Shown here: positions 63,190 to 64,000 of the stretch, piece by piece
How the letters are laid out: every line of letters starts with the position of its first letter
Numbering within the stretch: position 1 is the stretch's first letter
DNA from: Pomphorhynchus laevis
Lineage: Eukaryota > Acanthocephala > Palaeacanthocephala > Echinorhynchida > Pomphorhynchidae
DNA length: 64,000 nt
Direction: 5' to 3'
Assembly (NCBI GenBank): GCA_012934845.2
Contig: WNNJ02003650.1
Location: 1-64,000 of the forward strand
Notes under the pieces: model-generated
Databases searched by the model: none
Told to the model about the DNA's origin: nothing
Seen by the model: the letters and a program-made list of their open reading frames with translations, nothing else
Made by a program: the position numbers and the translations under genes

Positions 63190-63715
63190 CTGAAGGAGTT
63201 GTGCAAGAATTTCATTTAAATCTATTTTGAGGTTCTTAATTGTTGTTGCATATTCATAACTGATTCTATTAAGCTCACAGTCTAAGTATCCACACAAGTA
63301 AATATTTATTGATTTCTTGGTTTTTAATGAACTGATATTTGCTACTTAAAAATCTAGTGTCAGAGAATGTAAGCAAATATCGATTATTTTGATCATTAAT
63401 CAAGAAGAGGCGATGCCTTTAATGAAGATTATAAAATAATCCTTATTTTCATTTCAATATTGAACATCAAATTAAACAATATTCACAAAGATTTACTATT
63501 AGATGGAATAAGATCATATTGGTTGCTCGAAGCATAATATTTGAGTGTAGTAATTATTCTTTGAATTTATTAGGATTTATTGAAATATTAGGAGGCTGTT
63601 GTAATTTTCTCTCATTTAATTCATTTTCTCGTTACAATCATCCTTTATCTGAACTATATCTAAGTTTTCACCGATGTTTGCATCAAGTGAGCTTAATTCA
63701 TGTTTCTGCTAATGT
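63190..63715 (+). repeat. Repeat G, continuous copy (empty site for E)
   Basis: Left part 63190-63462 and right part 63463-63715 are contiguous here, whereas E separates them at 56270/59641. On the minus strand 63112-63297 encodes CGYLDCELNRISYEYATTIKNLKIDLNEILAQLLQIS, heptad-like. On the plus strand 63519-63767 stays open as well (SLNLLGFIEILGGCCNFLSF). Which strand, if either, is coding is not settled. Confidence 0.82.
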
Positions 63716-64000
63716 AGAGTTGACAGCTCCAATTCGAGAAGTTTCATGTTTTTTTCCGAATAACTAGTGTTATTTATTAGAAGGATTAGCCATGTGCAAG
63801 GAATTTGTTGTTTCTAGATCTTGTAACACTGCTGGCCTGGTTTACTATCAGTACTCTTGATATGTTTATTTTGCAGAAGGTAAATCAAGCAACTCATCAC
63901 CACTATTAATTTAACTTCTTTGATATAATTGTATAAACTAATCTTTAACAATTAAATGAAAATTTAGTTTTAAAGAAATACAATTCTTTATTATATTGCG
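63716..64000. other. Window end, nothing recognised
   Basis: AT-rich sequence after repeat G; no feature supported. Confidence 0.5.

Noticed and set aside
45640-64000. Host protein-coding genes in the right-hand part of the window.
   Set aside because: Every frame of useful length was assigned to a retroelement, to a repeat, or had no recognisable feature; nothing supports a host gene.

Overview
This 64-kb window looks like metazoan, probably invertebrate, nuclear DNA made almost entirely of decayed transposable elements. The reasons are several unrelated lineages of non-LTR (LINE-like) retrotransposons, one Ty3/Gypsy-type LTR element, a nematode/BovB-like RTE fragment, very AT-rich spacers, and no recognisable host gene, rRNA or tRNA gene, operon, ribosome binding site or CRISPR array. 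The species cannot be named from the sequence. Almost every coding stretch carries frameshifts or stop codons, so coding pieces are entered as pseudogenes. Family letters are local labels used only here.

Families. A: two-ORF LINE of I/Jockey/R1 type, with ORF1 carrying CCHC zinc knuckles, an APE endonuclease and a YADD reverse transcriptase (RT); it lies at 1-2645, 21285-21365, and as five copies clustered at 41.7-54.05 kb. B: CR1/L2-like LINE, the most abundant and least decayed, with a conserved 3'-terminal hairpin; nine pieces, the longest at 11.85-14.63, 21.5-25.04 and 38.76-41.68 kb. Bd: a diverged sister of B at 18.27-20.59 and 25.3-25.5 kb. C: CR1-like LINE with a PHD-like ORF1, nearly complete at 25.56-29.84 kb, with related fragments at 16.5-17.3, 20.8-21.1, 25.0-25.2 and 54.2-55.45 kb. 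E: a single-ORF LINE with an N-terminal CxC cysteine cluster, RT and C-terminal restriction-like endonuclease (RLE), full length at 56271-59640 inside a perfect 16-bp target-site duplication, plus a relative at 7.86-9.84 kb. F: another RLE-type LINE (WYLDD RT) at 59.86-62.1 kb, with a fragment at 10.73-11.15 kb. An RTE-clade fragment lies at 31.56-33.4 kb and a Gypsy pol remnant at 2.65-5.44 kb.

Layout. 0-5.99 kb: A copy, Gypsy remnant, LTR-like repeats. 6-11.3 kb: AT-rich spacer, an internally inverted B copy, an E relative, a 37-bp tandem repeat and an F fragment. 11.3-15.3 kb: B copy between two copies of an AT-rich repeat (H). 15.3-21.4 kb: spacer and fragments of C, B, Bd and A. 21.5-33.4 kb: nearly complete B, nearly complete C, B, RTE. 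33.4-41.7 kb: complex B rearrangements, a structured repeat with a hammerhead-like core, a 237-bp tandem repeat, and a long B copy. 41.7-54 kb: the A cluster with large inverted repeats and a MITE-like foldback insertion. 54-64 kb: C fragment, E and F, with several copies of an unclassified repeat (G).

The genes do not form a host pathway. In principle each LINE family encodes an RNA-binding ORF1 or N-terminal domain plus an endonuclease/RT for target-primed reverse transcription, but no copy here looks intact enough to be autonomous. The main interest is in structure: a target site whose uninterrupted form is also present in the window, identical inversion breakpoints in two copies, lesions shared between copies, conserved RNA hairpins, and a possible relic hammerhead ribozyme repeat.
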